Origin: UMGS946 sp048421225
GTDB taxonomy: Bacteria; Bacillota; Clostridia; Christensenellales; CAG-138
Direction of reading: 5' to 3'
Assembly (NCBI GenBank): GCA_048421225.1
Contig: DBFNRV010000130.1
Coordinates: forward strand, 1 to 15,260
DNA length: 15,260 bases
The notes under the pieces are model-generated. The model was not told the origin of the DNA, did not search any database, and worked only from the letters and a program-made list of their open reading frames with translations. Shown here piece after piece: positions 13,238 to 15,260 of the stretch (the first letter of the stretch is position 1; the number at the start of each line of letters is the position of its first letter). The position numbers and the translations under genes are program-made.

Positions 13238-15190
13238 TTATTTATCTATCGGGTTTTCATTAAAATATTCGTTAATGCTTGATTTCAATTCTTTGATAGC
13301 GTCTGGCATTGAGGCGCCCTTGAGCTGCGCGCCCGCAACCGTGAGATGCCCGCCGCCGCCCAGCTTTTCAAGGATGAGCTGTACGTTTATATTGCCAATG
13401 CTCCTGCCGCTTATTATTATAGCGTCCTTTCCGTATGATAAAACGAACGACGCACGGATGCCCTTTATTGAGATCAGCTCGTCGGCTGCCTGCGCGGCTA
13501 TAAGGCCCGAATTCTTCACATCCTCGGGGCATACGGATATCGCCACGCCGTCCTTTTGAAGCTCAGCGTTCTGAACCACTCTGGCACGGTCTTTATAGGT
13601 GCTCATATCATCTTGGAACATCAGCTTTACAGCCCTGATATCCGCCCCATTGCGCCTGAGATAGCTAGCCGCGTCAAAGGTTCTTGAGCCGGTGTTGAAC
13701 GCGAACCTCTTGGTGTCCACGGTGATTCCCGCAAGCAGCGTGCCGCATTCAAAGGCGGTTGGGCGCAGGTTTTCATCAAAATACTGCATTATTTCAGTAA
13801 CCATTTCGCTCGCGGACGACGCTCCGGCCTCAAGATAGTTAAGCGTGGCGTCGGCGATTGAGTCCACCGCGCGCCTATGATGGTCGATAACCACGGTTTT
13901 TCCCGCGCGCTTTAATAGCTCGGACGACATTACGGTACCTTCACGCTGGGTGTCGACAACTATAAGCACCGAACCCTCCCTGAGCATTTCCATGGCCCTA
14001 CCCGGCGTTTTTACAAGATCGTTATACGCCGACGTTGAGCGCATGGTAACTAGCGCTGTCTCTATCATCGAGTTTGACTCGTCCAGCACAAAGTAAGCGC
14101 GCTTGTCTATATGCCTGGCGCAGCGCATAAGCCCAAGCGTTGCGCCCATGCAGTCCATGTCGGGGTTTCGGTGCCCCATTATATAAATGTCCGTGGCGTT
14201 CTCCATCATCTGACGGAGCGCTTTTGCAAACAGCCTGGTCTTAACCTTTGAACTCTTTGAAGTAACCTGCCGCTTGCCGCCGTAAAACGCATACGTCGCC
14301 CCGCGCTTAACCACCGCCTGATCGCCGCCGCGGCCAAGGGCAAGCTCCATCGCCAGTCTCGCCGACTCGTCGGAGGCCAGTATCCTGTCCGCTTCGCCGG
14401 CGGCTATCGAAAGAGTTACCGGCAGCGGCGTGCCTGTATTGATATCGCGGATCGATTCAAGTATCGAGAAGCGGTTTTTTTCTATCTCTCTAAGAAAGCT
14501 GGATTCAAACACCATAATGAACTTGGTGTTGTCATAGCGGCGGTATATGCCCTCCACGCTTTGCGTAAACTCGGCTATCTTCTGCTCAACCTCTGCCATT
14601 ACCGCCGACCTGCGGAACTGCTTATCGGCGATAAGGTCGTCATAATTATCCACGTATATAAGCGCGACTATCGGCATCCGCTCTTCAAAAATCCTGGAAT
14701 AATGCAGCGCCTCGGTCCTGTCTATCCAATACTGGAAGGTAAGCCTGCGCGGGCCTGAATTGCGCCGCTCAACCGGTATGTTGAACAGCTGGAAGCTGCG
14801 GCCGCCATACTCGCATACCTGCGCCTGGTTTGGCGTCTGCGGATTCAGATCCGAAACTATGTCCGTTATGCGGGAACCGCTGTAGAGCCGCTTGAACGAA
14901 CCATTGCTCCATATTATCCGCCCGTCGTTGCCAAAGATCAGGCATGGTACGTTAAGGTCGTTTATTATCCTGGAGGACGCTATTGAGTTTTGATTGAATA
15001 TATCGTCGTACTCATCGGCGATTGACCGCCTGTAAAGCTTTATGCCAAAGAGCGCCGCCATGGCCGCCGCGCCCCCGAGCGCCACAAATACAAGCGCAAT
15101 TATATAGTGGCCGTATGCCGCCAAAAGAGCCGCTCCGGCAGCTATAAGCACAAACATGGGTATTAAGGACGGTACAATCAGTTTTTTCAT
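13238..15190 (-). CDS. gdpP: cyclic-di-AMP phosphodiesterase GdpP
   Basis: 650 residues, the usual length. Two N-terminal membrane helices (about 6-25 and 29-50) are followed by a PAS-like domain (about 70-150), a degenerate GGDEF domain (about 170-300, with GRGGDQAVV rather than GGDEF), then the DHH (about 330-495) and DHHA1 (about 540-645) domains. Metal ligands are all present: H340, D344 and D346 (GHRNPDMDCMGA), D413 (VVDTQREG), DHH at 436-438, D492 (VDTKRF), plus GGGGH at 611-615, so the hydrolase should be active. It cleaves cyclic-di-AMP to pApA and so affects potassium balance and wall stress responses. The ATG overlaps the stop of an upstream frame as ATGA, and no strong ribosome binding site precedes it, which suggests translational coupling. 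rplI and dnaB follow, as is common in Firmicutes. Confidence 0.95.
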   Translation of the reverse strand: MKKLIVPSLIPMFVLIAAGAALLAAYGHYIIALVFVALGGAAAMAALFGIKLYRRSIADEYDDIFNQNSIASSRIINDLNVPCLIFGNDGRIIWSNGSFKRLYSGSRITDIVSDLNPQTPNQAQVCEYGGRSFQLFNIPVERRNSGPRRLTFQYWIDRTEALHYSRIFEERMPIVALIYVDNYDDLIADKQFRRSAVMAEVEQKIAEFTQSVEGIYRRYDNTKFIMVFESSFLREIEKNRFSILESIRDINTGTPLPVTLSIAAGEADRILASDESARLAMELALGRGGDQAVVKRGATYAFYGGKRQVTSKSSKVKTRLFAKALRQMMENATDIYIMGHRNPDMDCMGATLGLMRCARHIDKRAYFVLDESNSMIETALVTMRSTSAYNDLVKTPGRAMEMLREGSVLIVVDTQREGTVMSSELLKRAGKTVVIDHHRRAVDSIADATLNYLEAGASSASEMVTEIMQYFDENLRPTAFECGTLLAGITVDTKRFAFNTGSRTFDAASYLRRNGADIRAVKLMFQDDMSTYKDRARVVQNAELQKDGVAISVCPEDVKNSGLIAAQAADELISIKGIRASFVLSYGKDAIIISGRSIGNINVQLILEKLGGGGHLTVAGAQLKGASMPDAIKELKSSINEYFNENPIDK

Positions 15191-15222
15191 AAGTAAACGA
15201 CCGCTTTCATAAATAAACGATC
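15185..15222. repeat. imperfect 18-bp tandem repeat at the gdpP start
   Basis: TTTCATAAGTAAACGACC (15185-15202) and TTTCATAAATAAACGATC (15205-15222) match at 16 of 18 positions with a 20-base period. One copy contains the gdpP start codon. Confidence 0.5.
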
Positions 15223-15260
15223 TAAAAATCGCCTTCTTTCCATTTTAAGGCTTAAACGTT
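15187..15260 (-). CDS. C-terminal end of an upstream gene, possibly yybS (DUF2232)
   Basis: A minus-strand frame open at the right edge encodes the last 23 residues of a protein (ending ERRRFLDRLFMKAVVYL) and stops at TGA (15187-15189). The stop overlaps the gdpP ATG in the ATGA arrangement. The basic, amphipathic tail is too short for family recognition. In many Firmicutes the membrane protein gene yybS precedes gdpP, so that is the first guess, by position only. The lack of a gdpP Shine-Dalgarno agrees with a translated upstream gene. Confidence 0.45.
   Translation of the reverse strand, partial: RLSLKMERRRFLDRLFMKAVVYL

Overview
The window looks like a chromosome segment from an anaerobic, Gram-positive-type bacterium, most likely a clostridial member of the Bacillota. 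This rests on three things: the oxygen-sensitive (R)-2-hydroxyacyl-CoA dehydratase-type activase, the gene orders rpmH-rnpA-yidD-yidC-jag and gdpP-rplI-dnaB that are familiar from Firmicutes, and strong AGGAGG-like ribosome binding sites. I cannot name the genus. Nearly all genes are on the minus strand; one gene is on the plus strand. Several genes start with TTG or GTG.

Reading from the left edge: (1) 1-3870 holds a two-gene unit, a 1023-residue double-domain acyl-CoA dehydratase activase followed by an overlapping dehydratase-like partner that runs off the window. Together they match what is one ~1400-residue protein in many anaerobes. A near-consensus promoter lies almost against the activase start. 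(2) 4195-5723 holds three tandem paralogous small secreted proteins. Each is a signal peptide plus two dockerin-like modules (four calcium-loop motifs) and nothing else. They form their own transcription unit closed by a hairpin terminator, and are the most unusual part of the window. (3) 5724-6298 is AT-rich and without a recognisable gene. (4) 6354-9510 is the ribosomal protein bL34 / RNase P / membrane insertase / KhpB (Jag) operon, with a good promoter upstream of rpmH and a terminator after jag. The dnaA/oriC region that often adjoins rpmH is not on its other side. (5) 9891-10757 (plus strand) encodes a DUF368 (PopT-type) polyprenyl-phosphate transporter. (6) 10758-11143 is a gene-free, possibly decayed stretch. 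(7) 11144-15260 carries dnaB, rplI, gdpP and the last codons of an upstream gene, with a strong terminator between rplI and dnaB.

Functionally, region 4 supplies ribosome, tRNA-processing and membrane-insertion functions, region 5 recycles the lipid carrier for wall synthesis, and region 7 combines replication, ribosome and cyclic-di-AMP control. The dockerin trio and the activase pair are accessory to this housekeeping background. The trio would need cohesin partners encoded elsewhere, which cannot be seen here.
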